A DNA stretch of 64,000 bases from Echinicola arenosa (GTDB lineage: Bacteria > Bacteroidota > Bacteroidia > Cytophagales > Cyclobacteriaceae). The notes under the pieces were generated by a model, which did not search any database, was not told the origin of the DNA, and saw only the letters and a program-made list of their open reading frames with translations. Positions within the stretch are counted from its first letter, which is position 1. Each line of letters opens with the position of its first letter. The stretch spans positions 248,001 through 312,000 of the forward strand of contig NZ_JACYTQ010000001.1 of the NCBI RefSeq assembly GCF_014841125.1, read 5' to 3'. This document shows, in pieces, positions 62,505-64,000 of this stretch. The translations under genes were made by a program, and so were the position numbers.

Positions 62505-64000
62505 TTAAAAATTCATGTTCAATCCAAAAACATAAGTTTTCAAAGGAGGATGATACAATGCTCTTCCGGCAGGTGCTTCTGCATCCACTCCCCAATCATT
62601 GAGTTTTGAAAAAGTAAGTAAATTCGTTCCTCCTACATAAACCCTCATTTTTCCAATGCCGATTTTATCGATTATCTCCAATGGAATATTATAGCCCAAT
62701 TGAAGGTTTTTCACCCTTAAATAAGCCCCATTGATGACCCACCAATCACTGGATCCTATGTTGCGGGAATTCTGCTTTTCGGGTCTAGGGAACCGAGCAT
62801 CTGGATTATCCTCAGTCCAATAATCTGTACCTTGCTCCAGAGCAAACCCAAACCAACTAACATTCTCAATAAAAGCCCCTTCCATTTTAAAATCCTGATC
62901 TAATACTCCTTGCAACTGCAGGTTGAAGTCAAAATTCTTCCAGTTCAAATTGATATTGGTACCATAAGTATATCTTGGAATAGTAGAGCCTATCATCTTA
63001 TAGTCTGATGCATTAATTAGCCCATCTGCTTGATCCGGTATTCCATCTCCATTTGTATCTACTGTGAGCTGATCAATATATTTGATATCACCTGGTTGGG
63101 AAAGAGAAGAAATAGTGGGGTAGCCAGACTCAAAATCCTGTTGGGTCAACAAACCATCTGTTTCATATCCAAACAAATAATTCATCTCATAGCCTTCATC
63201 AATTCTAGTATTCCCAATGGTATATGGACCAGTTCCTTCCAAATCCAATACTTTATTTTTGACATCAGCCATATTGAAATTAATGGAGTATTTTAAGGCA
63301 TTGTCGTAGTTTTTATAACCTACTTGGAATTCCCAACCTTTATTTTCCACCGATCCGGCATTAGTTGCCTGAGGGGACAAACCTACCGTACCTGGAATAG
63401 GTAAATTCAACAAAATATCCTCTGTAGTCTTCTTATACCAATCGAAACTCAGTTCCAGCCTATTGTCTAACAAAGAAATATCCACTCCGACATTTGCTTG
63501 TCTAACCGTTTCCCAAGTCAAATCATCACTTGCCAGATCAGTTTGGGTCACACCTGTCGCTATCTGATCATTAAACACATAAGCATTGGAAAGAACCAAA
63601 TTTTCATAATAAGTATAAAGCCCTATGTTTTGATTTCCTGCCTCACCAAATGAACCTCTAAGTTTAAAGAAATTAACGGTCCCTTCTAAGTTATCCCAAA
63701 ACGGTTCATCGGAAATGATCCATCCGGCTGAAATCGATGGGAAAAATGCGAATCTGTTTTCCTTGGAAAACCGGGAAGATCCATCATACCTCCCATTTAG
63801 TTCTACCAAATACTTGCTCTTATATGAATATCCAACCCTACCAAAAAAGGACATCAATCCCCATTCTGTAATATTACTTGAAATAGTCCTGTTTTCAGGA
63901 TCGCTTTGATCCAAACCACGGATTTCATTGTTGTAAAAATTCCTTCCACTAGCATATAATGAATTATAATCATTGGCTATTTGAGAGTACCCTAAAAGCG
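62505..64000 (-). CDS. SusC/RagA family TonB-linked transporter, partial (5' end outside window)
   Basis: The frame stays open to the right edge. About 498 C-terminal residues are present out of about 1000, including strands of the barrel (NRTISSNITEWGLMSFFGRVGYSYKSKYLVELNGRYDGSSRFS, WGVDAEAPAGRALYHPPLKTYVFGLNMNF). The final strand with Phe at the end is the outer-membrane insertion signal. NRFAFFPSISAGWIISDE and NVGVDISLLDNRLELSFDWYKK are typical of SusC barrels. It is followed by its SusD partner after 24 bp. The signal peptide, plug and any STN domain lie beyond the window, so its regulation cannot be seen. Confidence 0.93.
   Translation of the reverse strand, partial: LLGYSQIANDYNSLYASGRNFYNNEIRGLDQSDPENRTISSNITEWGLMSFFGRVGYSYKSKYLVELNGRYDGSSRFSKENRFAFFPSISAGWIISDEPFWDNLEGTVNFFKLRGSFGEAGNQNIGLYTYYENLVLSNAYVFNDQIATGVTQTDLASDDLTWETVRQANVGVDISLLDNRLELSFDWYKKTTEDILLNLPIPGTVGLSPQATNAGSVENKGWEFQVGYKNYDNALKYSINFNMADVKNKVLDLEGTGPYTIGNTRIDEGYEMNYLFGYETDGLLTQQDFESGYPTISSLSQPGDIKYIDQLTVDTNGDGIPDQADGLINASDYKMIGSTIPRYTYGTNINLNWKNFDFNLQLQGVLDQDFKMEGAFIENVSWFGFALEQGTDYWTEDNPDARFPRPEKQNSRNIGSSDWWVINGAYLRVKNLQLGYNIPLEIIDKIGIGKMRVYVGGTNLLTFSKLNDWGVDAEAPAGRALYHPPLKTYVFGLNMNF

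Noticed and set aside
1-64000. CRISPR arrays, complete insertion sequences and rRNA genes
   Set aside because: No regularly spaced direct repeats of CRISPR type, no transposase gene and no rRNA sequence were found on either strand.

Overview
The window looks like the chromosome of an aerobic, polysaccharide-degrading Bacteroidota, most likely family Cyclobacteriaceae (Echinicola / Cyclobacterium / Algoriphagus type). The grounds are two SusC/SusD loci, a FecR anti-sigma factor, three sulfatases, many lipoproteins and TonB-linked porins, a complete Bat operon and moderate-to-low G+C. The taxon is inferred from gene content, since no rRNA is present.

Layout. 1-11 kb (minus): a glycan-uptake locus with FecR, SusC, SusD, a DUF1735-type surface protein, an IPT/NHL-repeat lipoprotein and a DUF4965 'glutaminase-like' protein cut by the left edge. 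11-15.4 kb (minus): a small membrane protein, a lipoprotein subclass B1 metallo-beta-lactamase and the proline operon proC-proB-proA. 16-21.2 kb (plus): a patatin/Omp85-type protein and a GH78 alpha-L-rhamnosidase. 21.3-30 kb (minus): HAD phosphatase, MoxR, DUF58, DUF4381, BatA, a BatB-BatC fusion, BatD and an outer-membrane barrel. 30-33.2 kb: tandem paralogous sulfatases with an unusual C-T-A-G-R active-site motif. 33.5-39.8 kb: two small unknown genes, a phosphodiesterase-like/alkaline phosphatase fusion and a tricorn-like S41 peptidase. 40-45.2 kb (minus): response regulator, histidine kinase, PepSY-like and DUF2490 proteins, preceded by an amidohydrolase lipoprotein.

45.2-51.2 kb is a gene-poor accessory block. 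It holds a tandem 11-bp repeat, a VOC protein, an HExxH protein, a decayed tRNA-Lys-like sequence, a ParDE-like toxin-antitoxin pair, an incomplete-looking unknown gene and a visibly A+T-rich asparagine synthase with no polysaccharide genes beside it. 51.2-56.3 kb: a MetE-like enzyme, a DUF4861 lipoprotein and a divergent GH95-like hydrolase. 56.3-59 kb holds two broken genes, an arylsulfatase C-terminal remnant and a frameshifted RadC/JAB gene, among small enzymes. 59.1-64 kb (minus): a second SusC/SusD locus with a CXPXR sulfatase, cut by the right edge.

How it works together: the SusCD pairs would import oligosaccharides. GH78, the GH95-like protein, DUF4861 and the three sulfatases suggest the diet includes sulfated, rhamnose/fucose-containing polysaccharides. 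No single system here is clearly new. The best leads are the phosphodiesterase/phosphatase fusion, the lipoprotein B1 beta-lactamase, the orphan FecR, several perfect long palindromes, and the decayed genes in the 45-59 kb accessory zone. All functional calls are from reading motifs; no database search was run.
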